A DNA stretch of 64,000 bases, taken from NCBI RefSeq assembly GCF_001282685.1, contig NZ_LN875035.1, positions 2,732,411-2,796,410 on the forward strand, given 5' to 3'. The DNA comes from Niameybacter massiliensis (lineage in GTDB: Bacteria > Bacillota > Clostridia > Lachnospirales > Cellulosilyticaceae). The position numbers and the translations under genes were made by a program. Positions 41,924 to 50,629 of this stretch are shown piece after piece. Within the stretch, counting starts at the first letter, position 1, and each line of letters starts with the position of its first letter. The notes beneath the pieces were generated by a model. The model was given only the letters and a program-made list of their open reading frames with translations. It made no database searches and had not been told where the DNA came from.

Positions 41924-43648
41924 TTAGTTCTCTCCTTTTCTTATAGCTTTTTTAGGACAAATAGACGCACAAAGTCCACATCCTGCACACAATGCATCAT
42001 TAATCTCTGTACAAGACTCCCCTTTTACGATTGCTGGACATCCAAGTCTCATACAAATTCCACAGTTGATACAATCTTCTGTTACTTCATAAGGTACCCA
42101 TCTCTCTTTAATGAGTAATTTACATGGTGCTTTGGTAATAATAACTGATGGCTCCATTCTTTCAGTTTCTTCTTTAAGTGCCACCTCTACTGCTTTCATA
42201 TCATATGCATTTACAACACGCACATTTTTAACACCAATTGCTTTAACCAGTTCTTCCAAGTTCAGCGTACTTGTAATATCACCTCTTAGTGTCTTACCTG
42301 TTGCTGGATGGTTCTGATGACCTGTCATACCTGTTGTAGAATTATCTGCAATAATTACAGTTCCTACACCGTGGTTATAAACAATATTTATAAGCCCTGT
42401 AATACCTGAATGAATAAATGTTGAATCTCCAATAATAGCTACTGTATGTTTCATAGATTCTTTACCATGAGCTTTTTCAAAGCCATGTGTCATACCAATA
42501 CTTGCGCCCATACATACACAACTATCCATTGCCGCATGTGGCTCAGAAGATCCAAGGGTATAGCATCCAATGTCTCCTGTTACAGTTAAATTAAGTTTCT
42601 TAAGAATGGTATAAACACCTCTATGAGGACATCCTGGACAAAGTACTGGTGGTCGAATAGGGAGTTGTATTGGTGCTTTAGCTGTCTCTACCTTCATTCC
42701 AAGAACTTCACGAATTTTACGTACCGTTATTTCTCCTTGCCTTCCAAAAAGTTCTTTTCCTTTTGCATCAATCCCTAAACTTCTTACCTGCTCTTCTATT
42801 GCTGGCTCTAATTCTTCTACTATATAAAGTTGGTCGACTTTACTTGCAAAAGTCTGAATAATATCTAATGGTAATGGATTAATCATATCTAATTTTAATA
42901 TATTTGCTTTAATACCACTCTCTTTTACATATTGATAACATACACCACTAGTAATAATTCCTATTGGACTATCATTTAGCTCTTCTGTATATAATCCTAA
43001 TGTTTTTATATCTTTTGCAAGACGATTCATACGTTCTTCTACAATAAGGTGCCTATTTTTTGCATTCGCTGGTGTCATAACATATTTACGTATATTCTTT
43101 TCATAAGGTTTTACTTCAAAAGCTACTTTATCTTCACACTCAACAATACTTTGTGAATGGGAAACTCTTGTTGTAAGTCGTATAATAACTGGTGTATCAT
43201 AAGTTTCACTCAGTTCCATAGCACATTTTACAAATGTTTTGCACTCCATACTATCGCTTGGTTCAAGTACAGGGATATTAGCAGCCCTAGCAATAAGTCT
43301 TGTATCTTGTTCATTCTGGGAACTATGCATCCCAGGATCATCAGCTACAAATACAACAAGCCCTGCATTAACCCCTGTATAAGCTGCTGTAAAGAGTGGA
43401 TCTGCTGCTACATTAAGCCCGACATGTTTCATAGATACGACTGACCTTGCACCTGCAATAGAACTTCCTATTGCAACTTCCATTGCTACCTTTTCATTAG
43501 GTGACCACTCTGCATATATTTCATCATACTTTGCAATACATTCTGTTATTTCCGTACTTGGTGTCCCTGGATATGCAGCTGCTACGCTAGCCCCTGATTC
43601 ATAAACACCTCTTGCTATCGCTTCGTTACCAAGCATTAGTTTTTTCAT
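41924..43648 (-). CDS. iorA: Indolepyruvate ferredoxin oxidoreductase, alpha subunit
   Basis: The 574-residue product has an N-terminal pyrimidine-binding domain (about 1-180, AYPGTPSTE). The thiamine diphosphate domain has GDIGCYTLG and IGDSTFIHSG. The C-terminal 2x[4Fe-4S] ferredoxin module has CINCGICMRLGCP and CAGCGLCASICPK. The first cluster motif has the shortened spacing known for IorA. I chose the ATG at 43648, with a GGGGGA ribosome site. It is typical of amino-acid-fermenting anaerobes. Confidence 0.95.
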   Translation of the reverse strand: MKKLMLGNEAIARGVYESGASVAAAYPGTPSTEITECIAKYDEIYAEWSPNEKVAMEVAIGSSIAGARSVVSMKHVGLNVAADPLFTAAYTGVNAGLVVFVADDPGMHSSQNEQDTRLIARAANIPVLEPSDSMECKTFVKCAMELSETYDTPVIIRLTTRVSHSQSIVECEDKVAFEVKPYEKNIRKYVMTPANAKNRHLIVEERMNRLAKDIKTLGLYTEELNDSPIGIITSGVCYQYVKESGIKANILKLDMINPLPLDIIQTFASKVDQLYIVEELEPAIEEQVRSLGIDAKGKELFGRQGEITVRKIREVLGMKVETAKAPIQLPIRPPVLCPGCPHRGVYTILKKLNLTVTGDIGCYTLGSSEPHAAMDSCVCMGASIGMTHGFEKAHGKESMKHTVAIIGDSTFIHSGITGLINIVYNHGVGTVIIADNSTTGMTGHQNHPATGKTLRGDITSTLNLEELVKAIGVKNVRVVNAYDMKAVEVALKEETERMEPSVIITKAPCKLLIKERWVPYEVTEDCINCGICMRLGCPAIVKGESCTEINDALCAGCGLCASICPKKAIRKGEN

Positions 43649-43771
43649 AGTATCCCCCTTTATTTTACCCAATAATATACTTCTTATATTTTATAAAATT
43701 GAATTATATTTTAATATTAACATCATTATTCTGTATTTTACAAGCATTTACTCATAAGAATTCTAAATCCC

Positions 43772-43800
43772 TTTACACACCTTGTCTCACATTGTATACT
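43772..43800 (+). promoter_or_regulatory. Promoter of the threonine/serine exporter genes
   Basis: TTTACA (43772-43777), a 17-base spacer and TATACT (43795-43800) lie 34 bases before the start codon. Confidence 0.65.
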
Positions 43801-43834
43801 TATGTTAAATATTTTTACTCAGTGAGGCCTTATT

Positions 43835-44617
43835 ATGGAACAAAACAATGACTTTGAAGCAGTACTTGCTTTTGCTGTTAACCTGGGTGAAATCATGCTA
43901 AAAAGTGGTGCTGAAACCTATCGTGTAGAAGATACTATTTGTAGAATTCTATCTCATCACCATTTTGATAAAGTAGATACATTTGTTACACCTACTGTAG
44001 TTATGGCAACCCTCAAAACAAAAAATTCTCATAACGCAACGACGTTAACACGTATTAAAAATCGTAGTACGCGTATGGATAAAATCGAAAAAGTCAATCA
44101 ACTTTCTCGTAATTATGTTGAAGGTACCCTTACTCTAGATGAAGCTATCGTTACTTTAAAAGCAATTGATACTGCCCCTTCCTATTCACCTAGAATCATG
44201 ACCTTTGCTACAGCCTTTAGTGCTGGCTTTTTCTCCATTATGTTCAATGGGAAATTAACAGAGTTTTTGATTGCTTGTGTTATAGGTGCTTGCGTCTCTG
44301 TTATACAACAGAATCTACGCTCTAAAGAGATCGTAAACTATTTAATTCTCTTTATGGTTTCTCTCTTTATTGGTACAATTATTGCAATCCTCAACTTATT
44401 TGTTGCCAATATTGTAGATACAGAAGCGATTGTTATTGGTGGTATCATGCCACTTGTACCTGGACTCGCCTTTACTAATGGTATTCGCGATACTATAGGA
44501 GATGAGCTTCTTTCTGGTATTTCACGCCTTGCTGAAGCACTCTTTATTGCAGTTGCCATTGCAGCTGGTGTTGGTATTCCAATGAGTATTGGTTTTTATC
44601 TAGGAGGTTTAATATGA
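43835..44617 (+). CDS. ThrE/YjjP-type exporter, N-terminal half
   Basis: The 260-residue product belongs to the DUF1212/ThrE family. A cytoplasmic N-terminal part (about 1-120) contains GEIMLKSGAETYRVEDTI, followed by five membrane segments. In Corynebacterium ThrE is one polypeptide exporting threonine and serine. Here, as with YjjP-YjjB of E. coli, it is split in two genes. The E. coli pair exports succinate, so the substrate is open. It overlaps the next gene by four bases. Confidence 0.87.
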   Translation: MEQNNDFEAVLAFAVNLGEIMLKSGAETYRVEDTICRILSHHHFDKVDTFVTPTVVMATLKTKNSHNATTLTRIKNRSTRMDKIEKVNQLSRNYVEGTLTLDEAIVTLKAIDTAPSYSPRIMTFATAFSAGFFSIMFNGKLTEFLIACVIGACVSVIQQNLRSKEIVNYLILFMVSLFIGTIIAILNLFVANIVDTEAIVIGGIMPLVPGLAFTNGIRDTIGDELLSGISRLAEALFIAVAIAAGVGIPMSIGFYLGGLI

Positions 44618-45057
44618 TTTTATCCTTTTTCGTCCATGTAATTAGTGCCTTTTTTGCTACAATCTTCTTTTCTATACTTTTTAATGTCCAGAAGAAGCAT
44701 CTTATTGCTTGTGGCATCATAGGTGCTATAGGATGGGGTATTTATATTGTTGGAGTACTAAATAATTATTCAGATGTACTGTTTACTTTTTTAGGTGCTT
44801 ATTTTGTAGCCCAAGGCTCTTACTTTTTAGCTAAATATAAAAGAGCACCTGTTACAGTCTTCTTAATTCCTGGTATTATACCTCTTGTTCCCGGTATAGG
44901 GCTTTATCGAACCATGTATGCACTACTTTTTTCTGATCATACAAAAGCATTAGAATATGCACTTACCACCTTTCAACTTTCAGGTGTTATAGCAGGTGCT
45001 ATCATTATGGCAGCCCTTTTACCACTACTTTTCCGTCCTCGTAGACAAAAAATATAA
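44614..45057 (+). CDS. ThrE/YjjB-type exporter, C-terminal half
   Basis: The 147-residue membrane protein has about four or five segments and the motif FLIPGIIPLVPGIGLYRTMY of the ThrE_2/DUF3815 family. The ATGA overlap with the preceding gene couples translation and supports a two-subunit exporter. The terminator begins inside the stop codon. Confidence 0.87.
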   Translation: MILSFFVHVISAFFATIFFSILFNVQKKHLIACGIIGAIGWGIYIVGVLNNYSDVLFTFLGAYFVAQGSYFLAKYKRAPVTVFLIPGIIPLVPGIGLYRTMYALLFSDHTKALEYALTTFQLSGVIAGAIIMAALLPLLFRPRRQKI

Positions 45058-45085
45058 GGAAGTGCTTTATAGCACTTCCTTTTTA
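45056..45085 (+). terminator. Terminator of the exporter genes
   Basis: An 11-bp stem (45056-45066 with 45071-45081) has a TTAT loop and a T run. Confidence 0.9.
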
Positions 45086-45199
45086 TTTACATCAGTTCAA
45101 ACTTTACATATTTCTAATCTCTTTTTAACCAAAATTTAACCTTCTTTGAGTAAGCTAACCCTATATTACTTTATATTTACTACTCAAGGGGGCTTTCCA

Positions 45200-46876
45200 T
45201 TGATAAAACATTTGACACGTTGTTCTATACGCCAAAGAAATCTTATAGGATTCTTTTCTCTTATTTCACTTCTTATTATGGTTTCTAGTATTTCATTATT
45301 CAGCCTAGATATCCTTTCCCGTAATACCGAGTCATTATATAACCAATCTTTTTCAACTGAACACTATAGTTGGGTTATTAAAAATGGCTTTAATACTTTA
45401 GAAAAAGAAATGTACAAAATCATCATCAATAATAGTACAAGCTCTATCCTTCAAACAAATGCAGATATGTTAAATGCCATTGGAAATCTCTATAGTATTA
45501 ATGAAAATCCAGATATAACATATTTAGAGCAATTAGAAAATCTGGAACTTTATCTCAATGAACTTAAAGTATTTCATCAAGATATTCTAGCAGCTAGCTT
45601 AGCATCAGATACAGAACGTGCATTGTCTATTTTACAAAATGATTATGTTATAACAATCTCTAAAGCACACACTATTGCTACAAATCTTACAGATTATGCT
45701 CAAATGTCTGCTCAAGCTAAAATTGAACAGATCTTACTCTTAAAAACTATTGTAATCTCAATTATTGCTTGCCTTACTATAGTCAGTATTCTATTAGGCC
45801 TTTATATTTCATTTATTATTACAAAAAGCATCACACAACCTCTAGATACCTTTAAAGATTGCCTTACAAAATTTGCTGGTGGACATCTAAATATTACTGT
45901 TCCTTATAAAAATAATGATGAAATTGGTCAGCTTGCAATTTGCCTTGAAGAGTCTACCTCTACGCTTAAAAGTTATATTGAAGATATTTCTCATACACTT
46001 TCTCTTTTAGCGAACGGGCACATGGACATTCAGATTGCAAGCCATTATAAAGGAGATTTCAAAACAATTGAACATTCTATTTTACATATCTCTAATTCTC
46101 TTAATACAACCTTACATCAGATCCATTTAGCTACTCATGATGTAAGTGAAAATGCACTTCATGTGCTAGAAGGCTCTAAAGAACTTGCTGCACAAAATAT
46201 TCATCAAAAGGGACTCATTACTCAACTTTTCAAAGTCATTGATGATGTATCTGTAAAATCTAATGAAAATACATTATCTGCCCATTCATTGTATGATCTA
46301 TCTCTTGAACTTACTTCCTTTATCGAAGATAATAGTGAACAAATCATTGCTCTCACTCATACTATGGACGATATCAAAAAATCAACCTTTGATATTAAGC
46401 AGATTATAGAAGTTATTGATGGTATTGCTTCAGAAAGTCATCTTCTATCTCTTAATGCAACTATTGAAGCTTCTCGCTTTGGTAGTCAAGCTAATGCATT
46501 TAATCTCATTGCTAGGGAAATGCACGAACTCTCTATTAAAAGTGCATCCGCTGTCAAGAAGTCTACTACCCTTATTGAAAACAGTATAAATACTACCTTG
46601 AAAGGTAATGAAATCGTTCAACAAACAATAGATATATTAGACGTGTTAATTACCAAAGTCCACTCTACCTTATCTCCTATTACTTCTATTACATACTCTT
46701 CTAAAGAACAAGCTACAACACTTACTCATATGGAAGAAGATATAAAAGAAGTTTCAACTATTACTACAGATATTGCAGACTTTGCATCTAAAAGCGCTAT
46801 GATTTCTGAAAATCTGGCTGCCAAATCTCAAGAACTTAATCTTCTGTTAAGTCAATTTACTTTTAATATTGAATAA
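45200..46876 (+). CDS. Chemoreceptor-like protein with divergent signalling tip
   Basis: The 558-residue product has TM1 (about 15-35), an extracytoplasmic four-helix-type sensor (about 36-180), TM2 (about 182-208), a HAMP domain (about 209-262) and a long cytoplasmic coiled coil. The tip reads LLSLNATIEASRFGSQANAF, where chemoreceptors have LLALNAAIEAARAGExGxGF, so CheA/CheW contact may be changed. I chose the TTG at 45200, behind AAGGGGG. The longer frame has no ribosome site. No other chemotaxis gene is nearby. Confidence 0.8.
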   Translation: MIKHLTRCSIRQRNLIGFFSLISLLIMVSSISLFSLDILSRNTESLYNQSFSTEHYSWVIKNGFNTLEKEMYKIIINNSTSSILQTNADMLNAIGNLYSINENPDITYLEQLENLELYLNELKVFHQDILAASLASDTERALSILQNDYVITISKAHTIATNLTDYAQMSAQAKIEQILLLKTIVISIIACLTIVSILLGLYISFIITKSITQPLDTFKDCLTKFAGGHLNITVPYKNNDEIGQLAICLEESTSTLKSYIEDISHTLSLLANGHMDIQIASHYKGDFKTIEHSILHISNSLNTTLHQIHLATHDVSENALHVLEGSKELAAQNIHQKGLITQLFKVIDDVSVKSNENTLSAHSLYDLSLELTSFIEDNSEQIIALTHTMDDIKKSTFDIKQIIEVIDGIASESHLLSLNATIEASRFGSQANAFNLIAREMHELSIKSASAVKKSTTLIENSINTTLKGNEIVQQTIDILDVLITKVHSTLSPITSITYSSKEQATTLTHMEEDIKEVSTITTDIADFASKSAMISENLAAKSQELNLLLSQFTFNIE

Positions 46877-46917
46877 ATAAAGAGGGCTACCTACTAAAGG
46901 TAGCCCTCTTTATTTAT
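46873..46917. terminator. Bidirectional terminator
   Basis: A perfect 19-bp stem (46873-46891 with 46899-46917) has a 7-base loop and lies between converging genes. Confidence 0.92.
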
Positions 46918-46940
46918 ATCTATCTACAATCCCACTTAAA

Positions 46941-47969
46941 TTAGTTTCTAGGTTCAGGTCTTCTAGGAGTACATCCACAACCTTGTTCTAAACATTTTGG
47001 TCTTTCACCTACGTTAAGAGGTTGGATACATGGCTCAAGAAGATCGCCATCACAGAATTCTTTACAGCTACTTACTTCTGTACTGTTAACTGCTAAGAAT
47101 TTAGGAGGTACACAAAGTCCTTCATGATGGAATTTGTATTGTACGAAGTAAACAACTTTGAAATACATTGTAAGACCAATTGCCATACAATCGTCATCTT
47201 TACCAATAACTTTTGCAAGACCTTGAGCTGAGATTCCTTGACGTAAGCTGTTGTTAGCTTCAAATTCACGGAATACATGATGTGGTTCTGGGCAGTTGCA
47301 GTTTTGGCAATGTTGATTTTCTACGAAACCAATATAGTTAATTGTTGGAACAAGTTTGTTACAACCTGCTGGGTTTTCTGGAGCGTAAGAAATACCATAT
47401 GGTGTATAAAGATCAAATGCGATGTTGCTAGGATTAGTGTCTTCTGAGTAACCTGGGCAGTTTTCGCCTGGAAGGTATCTTAATGTCATCATACCTTCTT
47501 TACAAACTTTACAAGTAGAATCCATGATGCTTACTACGAATGTTACGTCGATGTCTCTTAATACTACTCTTGATAAATTAGGTGTGTTCTTGCTTGGTTT
47601 AATTTCTGAATATCTGCAGGTTTCTGGGCATATAAAATTGAAGTCGATATCTACTACTTTAACTTGGATAGTGTTTGCATTTTTCAAATCTAAAGTTGTA
47701 AGACCATCGAACACGATGTCTGTTGTACGATTTGTTGGTCCTTCACATGCGTCTACTAAATCATCTATTGAGAAAACACGGCAAAGATTAATACCGCATT
47801 CATCGAATACAACAGGAGCCATCATGGTTAAACATTTTGGTTCACCAATTGGTGGACACATTGCAGTTGCTTCAAGTTTAGTTGTTGTTTCACATGGATG
47901 ACATATATCACAAATACCTGCATTAGGTGTTTTGAAAAATCTTGTGTCTGTATTTGAACATTTGCTCAT
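46941..47969 (-). CDS. Cys-rich probable spore coat protein, 342 aa
   Basis: The product has about 30 cysteines in pairs such as CDICHPC, CKVCKEG and CQNCNCPEP, spread along a beta-rich body, and no signal peptide. It ends QGCGCTPRRPEPRN, a tail very like GCGCNRPQPRN of the two small Cys-rich proteins at 13.2-13.8 kb. I chose the ATG at 47969, ten bases behind AGGAGG; 13 codons further upstream no ribosome site exists. The promoter matches the Bacillus sigma-K consensus, so expression late in the mother cell is likely. I cannot name a family. A coat or exosporium structural protein is the inference. Confidence 0.72.
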   Translation of the reverse strand: MSKCSNTDTRFFKTPNAGICDICHPCETTTKLEATAMCPPIGEPKCLTMMAPVVFDECGINLCRVFSIDDLVDACEGPTNRTTDIVFDGLTTLDLKNANTIQVKVVDIDFNFICPETCRYSEIKPSKNTPNLSRVVLRDIDVTFVVSIMDSTCKVCKEGMMTLRYLPGENCPGYSEDTNPSNIAFDLYTPYGISYAPENPAGCNKLVPTINYIGFVENQHCQNCNCPEPHHVFREFEANNSLRQGISAQGLAKVIGKDDDCMAIGLTMYFKVVYFVQYKFHHEGLCVPPKFLAVNSTEVSSCKEFCDGDLLEPCIQPLNVGERPKCLEQGCGCTPRRPEPRN

Positions 47970-48027
47970 AAAATTCAAACCTCCTACATGTTTGCTAAGG
48001 TGCATCATAAAATGTCGTTTTCAATAC

Positions 48028-48056
48028 TATAATATGGAAATTCTAGTAAAAGGGTG
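48028..48056 (-). promoter_or_regulatory. Sigma-K promoter of the Cys-rich coat protein gene
   Basis: On the minus strand CACC (48053-48056) lies 16 bases before CATATTATA (48028-48036). Both elements and the spacing fit mACm-16-CATAnnnTA exactly. Confidence 0.7.
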
Positions 48057-48123
48057 ACATTTATGTATAAATTAATTTTTAAATAAATATGATTATATTA
48101 AGTACTCAATAGGAGGTATCTCT

Positions 48124-49422
48124 ATGCCCTTTTTATTACGTATTTCCGATGGTTTTATTATTGTAGATGAAAAGCCTAAACAAGGAGTCTTTTATCAACT
48201 TTACAATAAAGACGGTTTTCAACGACCTGTAATGATCTACCCAAGCTCTTGCTTGGCTTATAGTGTTGCCCTAGATCCACAAGATGTACTACATGTAGCA
48301 GTAGAAGGTACAAATCGCCAAGTTACTTATTACTGTTTTTCTCCTACTGCTCCTAGTAAACGTGTAGTTTTAGAAGATAGCAGGTCTATGTACTTATTTG
48401 AAAATCTCTCAATTCAATGGTTGGAAAATGAACCACATCTATTTTATACCGTTATCCACCCTAATGGACTCCATCGTTCATTAGTTCATCAAACGCTTTC
48501 ATCTACTTCACCTACACTTGAAAATTTAGTAACTTCCTTACCACTTAGAACATCTCTAACTTATTACAAGATAAATTCTACCCTTTATATTCTATACCCT
48601 AACTTCGAAGAAAGTTACTGTCTAAACATGCTCTCTTTTACAAATCAAGAAAAAAGTGTTACAACTCTGGTCCGTTCACCTATTCCTATTATTGATTGGA
48701 ATATGTGTAAACATCAAAATGCACTTTATCTTCTTTGCAAAGCAGACCAATATGGACATGCAAACTTCTATCTTACTAATTTAAGTACTGGAGAAAATCT
48801 CCCTGTACAGCTTCCAGATAATGCTAATAATCCAGTTCTCCTTAGCTATTTAGATACTTTATGGATACATTATGAGTCAAATAACCACTATTATACACTC
48901 CTTGCTCTGCCTGAAAATCAAACCTTTAGCAGTCCTATCTCAAGTAGCTTACAAAATCATATCAACACTTACACTTATATTGATTCGCTTCATGAAGACC
49001 TAGATGCCTCTGTTATCTATGCGAGCCTTTCTAACACCTTAAGATTATCTACGATCGCTGACTTAGATATCCGCAATATTCATCCTGACTTAGTTAATAA
49101 AGATGAACTTGCATTATTTTTAGAAGGCATTAACTTTAAGAGAACCCAATCCGTTGCATCTGTTTTGCCGCCTCCTTCTAGTCCTATAGATACAACTTTA
49201 AATACATCTTTTCAAGTACAACCTAATTTTATGAATACCTTTAGCCAAACCCCTATACCCTTTACACCAGACGCACCAATAACACCTTTAAATACACTAC
49301 CTTCTTTATCTGATATTATGCCTACTTCATCATCTACACCACCTAGCTTTACTGCAACAAAAAAAGACCTCCATTCTTTATCTGAGGCCTTTATGAATAC
49401 TGGTAATACTTTTGATTCTTAA
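48124..49422 (+). CDS. Propeller-like protein with Ser/Pro-rich tail, unknown function
   Basis: The 432-residue product has no signal peptide. Residues 1-320 consist of short beta strands with repeated Tyr/Trp and Asp turns at about 45-50 residue spacing (for example ALDPQDVLHVAVEGTNRQV), which suggests a beta propeller. Residues 340-410 are rich in Pro, Ser and Thr (FSQTPIPFTPDAPITPLN). An AGGAGG ribosome site precedes the ATG. It is divergent from the coat-protein gene. Cytoplasmic propellers with such tails occur among sporulation proteins of Clostridia, but I make no functional claim. Confidence 0.6.
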   Translation: MPFLLRISDGFIIVDEKPKQGVFYQLYNKDGFQRPVMIYPSSCLAYSVALDPQDVLHVAVEGTNRQVTYYCFSPTAPSKRVVLEDSRSMYLFENLSIQWLENEPHLFYTVIHPNGLHRSLVHQTLSSTSPTLENLVTSLPLRTSLTYYKINSTLYILYPNFEESYCLNMLSFTNQEKSVTTLVRSPIPIIDWNMCKHQNALYLLCKADQYGHANFYLTNLSTGENLPVQLPDNANNPVLLSYLDTLWIHYESNNHYYTLLALPENQTFSSPISSSLQNHINTYTYIDSLHEDLDASVIYASLSNTLRLSTIADLDIRNIHPDLVNKDELALFLEGINFKRTQSVASVLPPPSSPIDTTLNTSFQVQPNFMNTFSQTPIPFTPDAPITPLNTLPSLSDIMPTSSSTPPSFTATKKDLHSLSEAFMNTGNTFDS

Positions 49423-49452
49423 AAGAGCTGTTATACATAACAGCTCTTTTTT
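49421..49452. terminator. Bidirectional terminator
   Basis: AAAAGAGCTGTTAT pairs perfectly with its complement and a T run follows. It lies between converging genes. Confidence 0.9.
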
Positions 49453-49457
49453 ATAAT

Positions 49458-49853
49458 CTATTCCAAAACACGTACCGCTGCTGGGAGCATTTTGTTGTAT
49501 TTATTCTTTTTATCTCCCCATTTTACACCTGCATAAATTAGTCCCATACAGATGATCCCTAAAACAAGAGAGGCTAGTTCCGATATAAAATATCCCATTC
49601 CTATTCCTAGTAAAAGTCCTAAAAGAGGTAAGCCATACATAATAAGAGTCGCTTTTAAAAAGGATGCTTTAGCTACATCTACTTCTACCTTATCCCCTAT
49701 CTTACTATGGCACGAATTAACACATTTAAGGGTACATTTCTTAGTTTCACCCATCAGTTCACATGCATGACATTCACCACACATATCTTGTCTTTCCATC
49801 GTTACAATCGCAAATCCTCTTTCTAGCTTATCAACTGTCCCCACTACTGACAT
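49458..49853 (-). CDS. SoxR-reducing/RseC family protein
   Basis: The 131-residue product has the RseC/RsxE-related layout. An N-terminal beta part has clustered cysteines (CGECHACELMGETKKC and CVNSC), followed by two membrane helices (about 67-85 and 90-108). RseC proteins in Proteobacteria act in sigma-E signalling or SoxR reduction with the Rnf complex. In Clostridia the role is unknown, though the Cys cluster suggests redox or metal sensing. Its ATG overlaps the stop of the upstream membrane-protein gene by one base. Confidence 0.8.
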   Translation of the reverse strand: MSVVGTVDKLERGFAIVTMERQDMCGECHACELMGETKKCTLKCVNSCHSKIGDKVEVDVAKASFLKATLIMYGLPLLGLLLGIGMGYFISELASLVLGIICMGLIYAGVKWGDKKNKYNKMLPAAVRVLE

Positions 49854-50512
49854 TAATGGTCCTCCTCATCGTGTGACTTTTTCGTTTTAATAAAACTTCT
49901 TGCAATAAGAATAAGCCCAATAAGTACCACAATAATTGCTGTAATATTAAAAAGTATAAGTCTTGCTACTTCTCCTAGCCCCATAGTAATAATGATAATT
50001 CCTACAATACCTAAAACTAAGCTAGGAATACCAGCCCATACCTCTTGTTCAATAAGAAATATAATAAAGAATGCAAGTGCAGTAAAGACAAAGCCCATTC
50101 CTAAAATCATGCTAAATCCAGAAATCACATCTGCAGAAATAAGAAAGATAAAGATTCCCCATGAAGTTAAAAGCGCTCCTGGGATTAAAAATGAAGACAT
50201 CCTTTTAACAATAAATGCTACCATAAACATAAGTCCTGGTATAATAAAAACGCCTGAAAAATAATTCCATCCTTGAATATATTTATCAGCAATGAGTAGG
50301 ATTCCATTAAAAATGAAGAAACTTGCTACCATTAAAGTTGAGAATCTTTTATTTCTAAAATAAGCTACAAATATTACGACTCCTATAATTAAACTTATAT
50401 AATCACTTAGATATTCTCTTGGTAATAAACCATTTAAGTCAAGAAAAGCTACAATACCACTTAATACTAATAATAGACCTATATAAAGTCTAACATTATT
50501 CTCTCTCTTCAC
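49853..50512 (-). CDS. Polytopic membrane protein of unknown function
   Basis: The 219-residue product has about eight short hydrophobic segments and a charged C-terminal end (RSFIKTKKSHDEEDH). The start is GTG at 50512. An ATG further upstream in another frame hits a stop after eight codons. Distant resemblance to LiaI/LiaF-type membrane domains exists but is not enough for a name. It is translationally coupled to the RseC-like gene, so the two products probably work together in the membrane. Confidence 0.6.
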   Translation of the reverse strand: MKRENNVRLYIGLLLVLSGIVAFLDLNGLLPREYLSDYISLIIGVVIFVAYFRNKRFSTLMVASFFIFNGILLIADKYIQGWNYFSGVFIIPGLMFMVAFIVKRMSSFLIPGALLTSWGIFIFLISADVISGFSMILGMGFVFTALAFFIIFLIEQEVWAGIPSLVLGIVGIIIITMGLGEVARLILFNITAIIVVLIGLILIARSFIKTKKSHDEEDH

Positions 50513-50629
50513 TCATTACCATCCTCTCCTATTTATAGTATATATCATATAATATCTCATTATAAAGTATATTCTATTAAACAACAATAGCAACCCCTTT
50601 AATCTCAAGAATATTATACAATATTCCTT

